From: an uncultured Phycisphaerae bacterium
GTDB taxonomy: Bacteria; Planctomycetota; Phycisphaerae; Sedimentisphaerales; Anaerohalosphaeraceae
Reading direction: 5' to 3'
DNA length: 42,980 nucleotides
Assembly: GCA_937949545.1 (NCBI GenBank)
Contig: CALEDR010000013.1
Location: 1 to 42,980, forward strand
In this document: piece by piece, positions 16,955 to 24,930 of the stretch
How positions within the stretch are numbered: position 1 is the stretch's first letter
How the letters are laid out: every line of letters begins with the position of its first letter
Made by a program: the position numbers and the translations under genes
Notes under the pieces: model-generated
What the model saw: the letters and a program-made list of their open reading frames with translations, nothing else
What the model was told of the DNA's origin: nothing
The model's database searches: none

Positions 16955-17978
16955 CTGGAACTGGCAGGAATCGTTTACACAGACGGAATGGGAGCGGCAG
17001 GCGTCCGCTTTTCTGGATTATAATCTGTATCAGTCTTGGGCTTATTTGAATGCCCGAGCCGCCGGAAAGGGAGAATTGCTCAAACCGCTTTGTCTTCGCT
17101 TCGGAGGACAGGTTTGTCTGATGGCTCATGTGCGGGTTATTCAGCTTCCGCTGGCAGGGCTGAAGGTCGGCTATGTCCGCTGGGGGCCCGTCATGCGGAA
17201 AACGCAATCTCTGGATTCGATTCCGATTGAAGCCCTTCAGCAGCTTCGCTCTTTTCTGATTCCCCGTGTCGTTCATGTGGCGCGGATTATTCCAAATCTT
17301 TACACCGCCGACGTTCCCCCTTCCTGGAAAGAGGATTTTCTGAAGGCCGGCTGGAAACCCGCGGGGATCGCTCCGTATCATACCATCCTTTTCCCGCTGG
17401 ACTTGCCGGAAGAAGAAATGCGAAAAAAGCCGTGTCGAACCTGGCGGGCCAATCTGAAAAAAGCAGAGCAGGCCGGCTTATCCGTCGTCGAATCGCTGGA
17501 TCCGGACATCTGGCGGATTTTAGAGGAATTGTATCGTTCCTCGCAGAAAAAGAAGGGATTCCGGGGACTGGATCTCCGGGAATACGTCCGCACACAGGAG
17601 ATGCTGCTGGATCATCAGAAAATGAAGATGATCATGGTTATGGAAAACGGAGTCCCTCTTACGGTGGATGTGAACAGCTGTTTTGGAGATACCAGTCTGG
17701 GATTGTTTCAGTCCACAAGCGAGCGGGGGTATGAAGTGCTGTCCTCCTATCTGGCCTGGTGGAAAAGTTTTCTGTCGGCCAAGCAGGCCGGAATGAGACG
17801 CTATGATTTGGGAGGTGTGGACCCGAAGCGAAATCCCTCCGTGTATCAGTTTAAGAAGCGGATTGGAGGAAAGGAGGCAATTCAGATAGGCGGTTTTGAT
17901 GCCTGTGCCAATCCGGCGATCGAGTGGATTTGGAAAACAATAAGCAGGCTGCATGAATGGAAAAAGAGTCTGGCATGA
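16947..17978 (+). CDS. FemAB-like aminoacyl/acyltransferase (GNAT fold)
   Basis: This 343-residue protein resembles the FemAB/BioF2-like double-GNAT family. Supporting segments are YNLYQSWAYLNARA near the start, GYVRWGPVM, the charged CRTWRANLKKAEQAGL and, late on, YDLGGVDPKRNPSVYQFKKRIGG, which is the family's conserved substrate/fold motif. Members transfer an amino acid or acyl group to peptidoglycan precursors or sugars; a version occurs in many PEP-CTERM/exosortase loci. ATG 16947 overlaps the deacetylase stop by 8 bp. In this operon it may decorate the glycan with an amino acid, which is inference. Confidence 0.82.
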   Translation: MSDWNWQESFTQTEWERQASAFLDYNLYQSWAYLNARAAGKGELLKPLCLRFGGQVCLMAHVRVIQLPLAGLKVGYVRWGPVMRKTQSLDSIPIEALQQLRSFLIPRVVHVARIIPNLYTADVPPSWKEDFLKAGWKPAGIAPYHTILFPLDLPEEEMRKKPCRTWRANLKKAEQAGLSVVESLDPDIWRILEELYRSSQKKKGFRGLDLREYVRTQEMLLDHQKMKMIMVMENGVPLTVDVNSCFGDTSLGLFQSTSERGYEVLSSYLAWWKSFLSAKQAGMRRYDLGGVDPKRNPSVYQFKKRIGGKEAIQIGGFDACANPAIEWIWKTISRLHEWKKSLA

Positions 17979-18922
17979 CGGATTTGTCGATTGTAATTGT
18001 CAACTGGAATACTCGGCAGCTGGTGCTGGACTGCATCCGGTCAATTTATGAAACAGCCAAGGAATGCAGGATGCAGGTCATCGTAGTGGATAATGCCTCC
18101 GAAGACGGTTCGGTTCAGGCAGTCCGCCAGCAGTTTCCGCAGGTTGAGGTTATCGAAAACAGGGAAAATCTCGGATTTGCACGGGGAAACAATCAGGGAA
18201 TGGCGGTTGCAGAAGGGCGGTATCTTTGTCTGATTAATTCAGATGTTGTGGTTCTGGAAGGCTGCCTGAACCATTTGATGAATTATCTGGACGCACATCC
18301 GCAAGTCGGGATGGTCGGCCCCAAGCTGCTCTGGAAAGACCGGACCCTGCAGTGGTCCTGCCGAAAATTTCCGTCGCTGTGGAATACGTTCTGTCCTGCC
18401 GTCGGATTGCCCCGGCTGTTTCCGAGGGTGCCGTTTTTCAGCGGCGAACATATGGGGTATTTCCCGCATGATCGGGTCTGCCAGGTGGATGTTCTGGTCG
18501 GTGCATTTCTGATGGTTCGCCGGGAGGCCTATGAACAAGTCGGCGGGATGGATGAAAATTATTTTATGTACTGCGAGGAGGTGGACTGGTGCCGCCGGTT
18601 TCACGATGCCGGCTGGAAAATTGTCTTTTTGCCGGAGGCACAGGCCGTTCATTACGGAGGAGGAAGCTCCGATCGGGAGCCGGTTCGATTCTTTCGGGAA
18701 TACTGCCTGTCTCTGGTCAAGTATTGGAAGAAACATCATTCCCCGCTGGAGGTTTGTCTCTTTCGGCTGATATTCTTTCTTCGCCAGGTATGGCGATGGC
18801 CGCTCCGTTTTGTCCTGTATGCCGCCAGCAGTCTTCTGGGGAAAGCGGAGAAAAAAGATTATTATAGGAAAAAACTTCAGATGATTTATACCGGGATGAG
18901 ATGCATTTTTAAAACCTGCTGA
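17975..18922 (+). CDS. Family 2 glycosyltransferase, rhamnosyltransferase-like
   Basis: This 315-residue GT-A enzyme has SIVIVNWNTRQLVLDCI, VVDNASEDGSV, ENLGFARGNNQG and the INSDVVV metal motif, then VGAFLMVRREAYEQVGG and the acidic MYCEEVDWCRR site. This set is typical of WcaA/RfbN-like rhamnosyltransferases, though the donor cannot be assigned. A basic hydrophobic C-terminal stretch may associate with the membrane. ATG 17975 shares ATGA with the FemAB stop; an in-frame ATG at 17957 lacks a ribosome site. Confidence 0.88.
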   Translation: MTDLSIVIVNWNTRQLVLDCIRSIYETAKECRMQVIVVDNASEDGSVQAVRQQFPQVEVIENRENLGFARGNNQGMAVAEGRYLCLINSDVVVLEGCLNHLMNYLDAHPQVGMVGPKLLWKDRTLQWSCRKFPSLWNTFCPAVGLPRLFPRVPFFSGEHMGYFPHDRVCQVDVLVGAFLMVRREAYEQVGGMDENYFMYCEEVDWCRRFHDAGWKIVFLPEAQAVHYGGGSSDREPVRFFREYCLSLVKYWKKHHSPLEVCLFRLIFFLRQVWRWPLRFVLYAASSLLGKAEKKDYYRKKLQMIYTGMRCIFKTC

Positions 18923-18942
18923 ACGATTCTGTGAGGTCGGAT

Positions 18943-19614
18943 ATGAACTTGGATATTTGGTATGAACGTGTTATCCGTTATTATCAAAAATATGGAGCCG
19001 CCGCTGTTTTCAAACGGATGTTTCAGAAAATCATGGAGACCCTGTCGCCCAGGCCCGATGTTGTGTACTATGTGGACCTGCCGCATCTGGACTCTCCAAA
19101 ACATGCTCTTCCGCGTGACTGGCGGATTGTCGAACGGAAAAGCCGGGAGGAAATGAGCGAGCAGGAAGTAGAGACCCTGTGCTCCCAGTTGGGACGAAAG
19201 GCGGCCCTCAAGCATCTGAAGGAGCGGTTCGAAAGACGTTCCTCTCTTTGGCTGGCTTATATTGGAAATCAGCCGGCTGGGATGATTTGGTCTGAGGTCG
19301 GCTCCACAATGAATCCGCATTATCTGCTTTTAGCCCCCAAAGACGTTCATTTGTACGACAATTATGTATTCGAGCAGTTTCGCGGCAAAGGAATCAATCC
19401 GATTTTGGTGGAAACCGTCATTTGGCTCCTGAAGAATCAGGGATTCTGGAGGGTTTACGGTGAGACCAAGTGGAGGAATGTATCAGAGCGGCGTTCTTTA
19501 AGCAAAACCAGCTTTGAAATCCTCGGGACGGCCTCGACCCGATGGTTTCTGAAAAAAATGCTTGTCGTTTGGCATTTCGGCGATGATCCGCATGTCCTGC
19601 CGGTTCGGAAATAA
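18943..19614 (+). CDS. GNAT-fold acyltransferase
   Basis: This 223-residue protein has the GNAT core in its second half: WLAYIGNQPAGMIWSE (beta strand pair), then DNYVFEQFRGKGINPILVE, which gives the acetyl-CoA-binding R/Q-x-x-G-x-G/A pattern (FRGKGI), and a Trp/Arg-rich C-terminus with N-x-x-S-x-R. It probably transfers an acetyl or other acyl group from CoA to an amino group in glycan or peptide assembly. GAGG lies 6 nt before ATG 18943. The first 60 residues match nothing I know. It lies between two glycosyltransferases in the operon. Confidence 0.75.
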   Translation: MNLDIWYERVIRYYQKYGAAAVFKRMFQKIMETLSPRPDVVYYVDLPHLDSPKHALPRDWRIVERKSREEMSEQEVETLCSQLGRKAALKHLKERFERRSSLWLAYIGNQPAGMIWSEVGSTMNPHYLLLAPKDVHLYDNYVFEQFRGKGINPILVETVIWLLKNQGFWRVYGETKWRNVSERRSLSKTSFEILGTASTRWFLKKMLVVWHFGDDPHVLPVRK

Positions 19615-19673
19615 AGTCGGCATTCAGACTGGATGACGCAATTCCGCATATATTTGACGGCGACGGTTGGAAT

Positions 19674-20570
19674 ATGAATTTTGTCATTGTCACGCCGGTT
19701 TATAACGAGCAAAAGCACCTGGCCCAAACGATTGAAGGAGTTCTTGCGCAGAAGGTTTTGCCTGCCCGGTGGGTGATTGTGGATGACGGTTCAACGGATG
19801 CAACGGCTCAGATAATCGGCCGCTACGCGGAAAAAGTCCCCTGGATTCGTTATCTTTACCGCTCTCGGGAAGGCGGACAGACATACTATGCCAGCAATGT
19901 GTATGCGATTGCCGAGGGGGTAAAGGCCTGCGGCGATTTGAACTACGATTTTTTGGCGATTCTGGATGGAGATATTCTGCTGCCGTCCGATTATTATCAG
20001 AAGATTTTTGAGCGTTTTTCCGAAAATGAAAAGCTCGGAATCGCCTCCGGGGTATATCTGGACAACGTTCAGGGAAAACTACGAAAAATTCTGAACGACC
20101 GACGCTCCACCCCTAAAGCCCTGATGGTGTTTCGAAGGGCCTGTTATGAATCAATCGGCGGTTTTCTCCCGCTCAAGTACGGCGGCGAGGATACCTGTGC
20201 GTGTTTTATGGCCCGGATGAAGGGCTGGAAAACCTGGTCTTTTCCGGATTTGACGGCCGTTCATAACAAACCGGTCGGGACCGGGCATGGAGCGGGGCTG
20301 CTGCAGATTCGCTTCCGGCAGGGCATTGGAGAGTATTTTCTGGCGGCACACCCGCTGTTTTTTGGCCTGAAAGCCCTACGCCGCTGCGTCAAAGAACCTC
20401 CTTTTCTTCTGGGCGGGCTTGCCAGAATGGCTGGTTTTGTTTTTGCGCATTTTATGCGGGAAAAACGCCAGATTCCTCAGGAATTGATTCAGTATATCCG
20501 TCGGGAGCATCTGGAGCGTCTGTTCAGGGGCAATAGAATCCCGGCGGACTTTCAGGTAAACCAGCCATGA
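19674..20570 (+). CDS. Family 2 glycosyltransferase
   Basis: This 298-residue GT2 enzyme shows VIVTPVYNEQKHLAQTIEGVLAQ, VDDGSTDAT and the LDGDILL metal-binding motif, followed by YGGEDTCACFMARMKGW, the usual acceptor/base region. The last 80 residues carry a short hydrophobic segment (GLARMAGFVFAHFM), perhaps a membrane contact. The sugar is not predictable. No clear Shine-Dalgarno is seen. Its stop overlaps the Alg14-like start as ATGA (20567-20570). Confidence 0.87.
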   Translation: MNFVIVTPVYNEQKHLAQTIEGVLAQKVLPARWVIVDDGSTDATAQIIGRYAEKVPWIRYLYRSREGGQTYYASNVYAIAEGVKACGDLNYDFLAILDGDILLPSDYYQKIFERFSENEKLGIASGVYLDNVQGKLRKILNDRRSTPKALMVFRRACYESIGGFLPLKYGGEDTCACFMARMKGWKTWSFPDLTAVHNKPVGTGHGAGLLQIRFRQGIGEYFLAAHPLFFGLKALRRCVKEPPFLLGGLARMAGFVFAHFMREKRQIPQELIQYIRREHLERLFRGNRIPADFQVNQP

Positions 20571-21028
20571 TGAAGAAGCTGAAAATCTGCTTAGCCGCTT
20601 CTGCAGGCGGACATCTCAGCCAGCTGCTAGCTATACAGGAGGCCTGGACGGGGCGTGATCTGGTCTGGGTGTCCACCGGGGAAATGGTGCGGGAAAAACT
20701 TCGGGCTTTGGGAAAAACCTACATCGTCGGGGAGAGCAATCGCCGGCAGCTGTTCAAAACCCTTGCGGTAATGGGCCGCTGTTTTTGGATTGTCTGGAAG
20801 GAAAAGCCCCAGCTTGTTGTCAGCACCGGGGCTGCGGCGGGCTTTTGGATTTGTTTGTGGGGCAAGCTGCTCGGAGCCAAGGTCATCTGGCTGGACAGCA
20901 TCGCCAATGCAGAATGCCTGTCGCTGAGCGGACGGCTGATCCGGCCTTTTGCGGATTTGGTTCTGTCTCAGTGGCCGGATGTGGCGGCCAAATATCCCAA
21001 CGTCGAATATCGGGGCGAAGTAATATGA
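20567..21028 (+). CDS. Alg14-like glycosyltransferase membrane subunit (PssD/CpsF type)
   Basis: This 153-residue protein matches the Alg14 family: CLAASAGGHLSQLLAI at the N-terminus, VVSTGAAAGFWICLWGKLLGAKVIWLDS in the middle and ADLVLSQWPDVA near the end. Alg14-type proteins anchor the catalytic Alg13-type partner at the membrane and bind the acceptor; in bacteria such pairs (PssD/PssE, CpsF/CpsG-like) add the second sugar of a repeat unit. The partner is encoded immediately downstream with an ATGA overlap. Confidence 0.88.
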   Translation: MMKKLKICLAASAGGHLSQLLAIQEAWTGRDLVWVSTGEMVREKLRALGKTYIVGESNRRQLFKTLAVMGRCFWIVWKEKPQLVVSTGAAAGFWICLWGKLLGAKVIWLDSIANAECLSLSGRLIRPFADLVLSQWPDVAAKYPNVEYRGEVI

Positions 21029-21513
21029 TTTTTTTGGCGGTCGGAACACAGTTTGGTTTTGACCGATTGGTCCGGGCAGTCGATAAGACCGTTGAAGAAG
21101 GACTCATCCGGGAGCCCGTTTTTGCTCAAATCGGGCCCGGGCAGTACCGGCCTCGATATATGGACTATGCAGTCAGTCTGGAAAAGACCCAATTCGAAAA
21201 GACTCTGCATGGCTGCCGGGCGATGATCAGTCATGCCGGAATCGGCAACATCAGTCTGGCCCTGTCCCTTCAAAAGCCGCTTTTGGTGATGCCTCGGTTG
21301 AAAAAATACCATGAAGTTGTCAATGACCACCAGGTTCACACTGCCCGAAAGTTTGAACAGCTGGGGCATATTGTGGCCGTCTATGAGGAAAAAGATCTTG
21401 CGGACGGCATTCGGCGGCTGGAAACGTTTGTTCCGGTGCCGAGGATTCCAAACAGGCAGGGGGTTATTCTCCGAATTCATGAGTTTATCGAAAATCTTTA
21501 TTGGAAAAAATAA
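21025..21513 (+). CDS. Alg13-like glycosyltransferase catalytic subunit (PssE type)
   Basis: This 162-residue GT28-C-type protein begins MIFLAVGTQFGFDRLV, the family signature, and contains the UDP-sugar-binding SHAGIGNISLAL and PRLKKYHEVVNDHQ. It pairs with the Alg14-like protein to form a two-part transferase. ATG 21025 overlaps the partner's stop; a longer in-frame opening from 20785 is only the shadow of the upstream gene. It is the last gene of the 13-gene operon. Confidence 0.88.
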   Translation: MIFLAVGTQFGFDRLVRAVDKTVEEGLIREPVFAQIGPGQYRPRYMDYAVSLEKTQFEKTLHGCRAMISHAGIGNISLALSLQKPLLVMPRLKKYHEVVNDHQVHTARKFEQLGHIVAVYEEKDLADGIRRLETFVPVPRIPNRQGVILRIHEFIENLYWKK

Positions 21514-21649
21514 GATGGAAAATATCCACATGTTTTGTTGCAGGAAAATGCTGGATGAATTGTTTTGAATATAATGGTAAAACATTTTGATACAGTGTTT
21601 TCGGCACAAACACAGCCAATATTCTCTTTTATTCACAATCATTTACTGG

Positions 21650-21655
21650 TAGAAT
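21650..21655 (+). promoter_or_regulatory. Possible extended -10 promoter for DUF362 gene
   Basis: TGG-TAGAAT is an extended -10 (TGn plus hexamer) placed so that transcription would begin about 25 nt before the TTG start at 21687. No good -35 box lies upstream, as is common for extended -10 promoters. Confidence 0.35.
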
Positions 21656-21686
21656 AGAGTATTTAGGAATTGGGAGGGGAAGAAAA

Positions 21687-23717
21687 TTGTTCGATTTGAA
21701 AAAGAATCGAGTGCGATATTTTTGTTTGCGAATTTTCCTTCGGTGTCGGAAATCCCTTCTTTCCCTGGCCTTTTTTATTTCGGGTTTTCTTGCGCTGATT
21801 TGGTTTCTCATTCGAGTTATCCCGAAACCCAGCCGAGCGGCCTATCCCTGTCAGCGGGCTGCCTTCCCGCTGGCGTCGTCGTTTGTGCTTTATGTAGCAG
21901 GGATGCTGGGGGCGTGGGCCAAATGGGCTTCTGCCAGACGTTTTTTGCGGCACAATCATTGGCTGGAAGGGGGGCTGCTGGTTGGCTTGGCCGGACTGAT
22001 TGTGTTTCTGACGTTGGGGCTGGACCCTCCATCCAATCAGGCGGCTTTTGTATCGCTCGATGGACCCAACCAGCCGATGGGAACGGCCGGCGGGATTTTT
22101 CCCGGCCGGGTGGTGTGGGTTCACGACCCCGCTGCTACTGCGTGGGATGGGGCCGGTTATGTCTGGTGGGACAATGAGCATACGAATCCGGCTGTTGTTG
22201 AATCGATGCTGTCCAGAGCCATTTGCTGGCTGACCGGAAAGCAGGATGACCGCAGTGCTTGGGATGCTTTGTTTCGCTATCACAACAGCAAACGGGGCAA
22301 AGGAAATGTAGGTTATACGGCAGGGGAACGAATCATTATCAAGCCCAATCATAACAATCAGTGGTCGCATCAGAGCCGATATAATTTTCCGGATACGCCT
22401 CCGGCTGTTTATGCGGCTTTGCTCAAGCAGCTGGTTTATCGAGCAGGGGTGGACCCGGCCTGCATTACGATCAGTGAGCCGTCGCGTTATATCGATGACA
22501 AAACCTATCATGCCTGCGTTTCGTTATTTCCTCAGATTCGATTTGAGGAAACCAATTATTTTAAACCGGAATACAATCCGGGTACAGAGGGGCGTACAAG
22601 AGCCGAACCCGTGCCGGGCATGATCATCTGGTTCTCCGCCAATCCCCAAACCGGACAGCCTATTGCCGATTATCCGTTGGCCCGGTCTTTTATAGAGGCA
22701 GACTATATCATTAACCTGGCCCGGATGCAGGGGCATGCCTTTGCAGGCGTTTCGCTGTGTGCCAAAAACTGGTATGGCTGTTTCGGCGTCAGCCCGGAAT
22801 ATGACAGTGCCATTCATTCCGGCAACGCGCTTCATTCGCTTCTGACGTATCCCGCTTACGCCGGCTACAGTCCCCTTGTCGATTTGATGGGGCACAGACA
22901 TTTGGGGCAGAAAACCCTCCTGTATATCCTCGATGCCCTGTGGGGATTTGAATATAACCAGGTCGGACTTCCGGCTAAATACACCATCCCTCCTTTTAAC
23001 GGGGACTATCCTTCGAGCCTTCTGGTCTCCCAGGACCCGGTTGCGCTGGATTCGGTCGCACTGGATTTTTTGGCGGCTCAGTTCAATCTGCCCGATATAC
23101 CCATCGACAGTTATCTGCACGAAGCCGCTTTGGCGGACAATCCGCCGTCGGGCACTTTTTATGACCCGGAGGCAGATGGCACCCGGATGTCTCGTCTGGG
23201 GGTTCATGAACATTGGGACAATCCGCTGAATAAACGGTATTCCCGCAATTTGGGTACCGGATCGGGAATCGAGCTGCTGTGTATCAACACGACTGTTTAC
23301 CCTTCACCTTCCAACACGTCCCTTCCGGCGGACTTGAACCAAGACGGCATAGTCGATTTATTGGACCTTCTTCGGATGACCTCTGCTTGGGGCTCTTTCC
23401 CCGGAACCGCCGGATGGGATTTTGTCTGTGATATTGCTCCGCCCGGGGGTGACGGACAAATCAGTCAGATTGATTTTTGTCTTTTGAGCAGCTTTTGGAT
23501 GCAGCAGAACTGCACCCAGACGAATTTGTGCGATTTCTCAAAAGACTGCCGCGTGAATATCGAAGACCTCGCTATTTTCGGAGATTCCTGGCTTTCTATC
23601 ATAGGCCAGTCTCATTGGAATGCGGACTGTGATACAGTCCCGGCGGAGGGAGACGGACTTATCAATCAGAAAGATTTTGCCGTATTCAGCACAAACTGGC
23701 TTTGGATAGGGTATTAG
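21687..23717 (+). CDS. Membrane-anchored DUF362 protein with dockerin-type C-terminus
   Basis: This 676-residue protein has three N-terminal hydrophobic segments (about 24-43, 61-77, 93-111). A DUF362-type domain follows (about 115-530), with DYIINLARMQGHAFAGVSLCAKNWYGCFG and VSQDPVALDSVALDFLA as recognisable family segments. Residues 546-676 hold four dockerin-like EF-hand repeats (DLNQDGIVDLLDLLRMTSAW, then GGDGQISQIDF, SKDCRVNIEDLAIF and EGDGLINQKDF). DUF362 proteins have no settled function; some bind Fe-S clusters, but no ferredoxin CxxCxxC set is visible here. Dockerin tails in Phycisphaerae are common on secreted proteins. TTG 21687 is supported by GGGAGGGGA 6 nt upstream. It lies between the two polysaccharide gene blocks. 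Confidence 0.8.
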   Translation: MFDLKKNRVRYFCLRIFLRCRKSLLSLAFFISGFLALIWFLIRVIPKPSRAAYPCQRAAFPLASSFVLYVAGMLGAWAKWASARRFLRHNHWLEGGLLVGLAGLIVFLTLGLDPPSNQAAFVSLDGPNQPMGTAGGIFPGRVVWVHDPAATAWDGAGYVWWDNEHTNPAVVESMLSRAICWLTGKQDDRSAWDALFRYHNSKRGKGNVGYTAGERIIIKPNHNNQWSHQSRYNFPDTPPAVYAALLKQLVYRAGVDPACITISEPSRYIDDKTYHACVSLFPQIRFEETNYFKPEYNPGTEGRTRAEPVPGMIIWFSANPQTGQPIADYPLARSFIEADYIINLARMQGHAFAGVSLCAKNWYGCFGVSPEYDSAIHSGNALHSLLTYPAYAGYSPLVDLMGHRHLGQKTLLYILDALWGFEYNQVGLPAKYTIPPFNGDYPSSLLVSQDPVALDSVALDFLAAQFNLPDIPIDSYLHEAALADNPPSGTFYDPEADGTRMSRLGVHEHWDNPLNKRYSRNLGTGSGIELLCINTTVYPSPSNTSLPADLNQDGIVDLLDLLRMTSAWGSFPGTAGWDFVCDIAPPGGDGQISQIDFCLLSSFWMQQNCTQTNLCDFSKDCRVNIEDLAIFGDSWLSIIGQSHWNADCDTVPAEGDGLINQKDFAVFSTNWLWIGY

Positions 23718-23756
23718 GGCGAAGGCTCAGGGGTTCCATCGGGTTCTGTATGAATC

Positions 23757-23915
23757 ATGTCTGACATTTCTTTTTCCGGAATGATAAACTCCATAACCGA
23801 AATCTCAGAGAAAGAGTCCTTTTCAAAACTCGTTACGGCGGATATGTTTTTGGACGCGGCCCAGCCTCAAACAACACCTCTTGAGGACGCCGGCCGAATA
23901 AGAAAACTCAGATAA
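23757..23915 (+). CDS. Possible small protein, 52 residues, unknown
   Basis: An open frame of 52 codons (MSDISFSGMINSITEISEKE...) fills most of the 214 bp gap before the epimerase gene and stops 16 bp before its start. The product is soluble and mixed-charge with no known motif. No ribosome site lies at the usual distance. It may be a real small gene, a leader peptide, or chance. Confidence 0.22.
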   Translation: MSDISFSGMINSITEISEKESFSKLVTADMFLDAAQPQTTPLEDAGRIRKLR

Positions 23916-23931
23916 GGAACAGGATATAAAT

Positions 23932-24927
23932 ATGGAACAGCAGACGATGAAAGTCTTAATCACCGGCGGCGCGGGGTTCATCGGCTCCCATCTGGCGGAG
24001 TCGCTTTTGAGAGGCGGACATACGGTTACCGTGATTGATGATTTAAGCACCGGGCGGCTTCGGAATATTCAGCATCTTCTGACAAATCCGTGTTTCCGGT
24101 TTGTTTTTGACTCTGTCCGCAATGAAAGCCTGATGAATCAGCTGGTTGAGTCTTGCGAGGTTATCGTGCATCTGGCGGCAGCCGTCGGCGTTCGGCTGAT
24201 TGTCGAGCGTCCGGTTCATACCATCGAAACCAACATCCATGGTACCGAAGTGGTCCTGGCGGCAGCCAACCGGTTCCACAGAAAGGTCCTTTTGGCTTCC
24301 ACTAGCGAGGTGTACGGCAAAAGTGAAGCCATTCCTTTTCGTGAGGACGATGATACTGTTCTGGGCAGCACACGGTTCAGCCGCTGGTCGTATGCATGCA
24401 GCAAGGCGATTGATGAATTCCTCGGATTGGCCTATTACCAACAGTACAATTTGCCGGTGATTATCGTACGGCTGTTCAATACCGTCGGCCCCCGTCAGAC
24501 AGGGCAATACGGAATGGTGATTCCCCGTTTTGTGGAGAGGGCTTTGCGGAATGAACCGCTGGAAATCTACGGCAGCGGAAAACAAACGCGATGCTTTTGC
24601 TGTGTGTTTGATGTCGTCCGGGCCCTGCAGGACCTGATAAACTGTCCGGAAGCCTGCGGACAGGTCTTCAATCTCGGTTCCAATGAAGAAATCAGTATCG
24701 AGAATCTTGCCGACCGCATCATTGCGATGACGCAAAGCCGCAGCCGAAAGGTTTACCGCGACTTTGAACAAGTCTTTGGACGCCCCTTTGATGATATGGT
24801 CCGACGGGTGCCCTGTCTGGAACGGATCCGTCAGGTTATCCATTTTCAGCCGACCTATACGTTAGACCAGACGCTTTTTTTGATTATTGAGGATATGAAA
24901 AAACAGCTTGCGTCTGCTGAAAGATAG
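23932..24927 (+). CDS. NAD-dependent nucleotide-sugar epimerase/dehydratase (extended SDR)
   Basis: This 331-residue protein is an extended short-chain dehydrogenase of the GalE/UDP-glucuronate decarboxylase type. TGGAGFIGS at 11-19 is the NAD-binding loop, Asp36-Asp37 of VIDDLST should bind the ribose, LASTSEVYG supplies the catalytic Ser/Thr near 124, and Tyr154-x3-Lys158 (YACSK) is the catalytic pair. The RLFNTVGPRQ segment is typical of UDP-sugar enzymes. It would make a UDP-sugar for glycan assembly; epimerisation, decarboxylation or dehydration cannot be told apart here. It begins the second polysaccharide block and ends 3 bp before the exosortase fusion. Confidence 0.88.
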   Translation: MEQQTMKVLITGGAGFIGSHLAESLLRGGHTVTVIDDLSTGRLRNIQHLLTNPCFRFVFDSVRNESLMNQLVESCEVIVHLAAAVGVRLIVERPVHTIETNIHGTEVVLAAANRFHRKVLLASTSEVYGKSEAIPFREDDDTVLGSTRFSRWSYACSKAIDEFLGLAYYQQYNLPVIIVRLFNTVGPRQTGQYGMVIPRFVERALRNEPLEIYGSGKQTRCFCCVFDVVRALQDLINCPEACGQVFNLGSNEEISIENLADRIIAMTQSRSRKVYRDFEQVFGRPFDDMVRRVPCLERIRQVIHFQPTYTLDQTLFLIIEDMKKQLASAER

Positions 24928-24930
24928 ACA

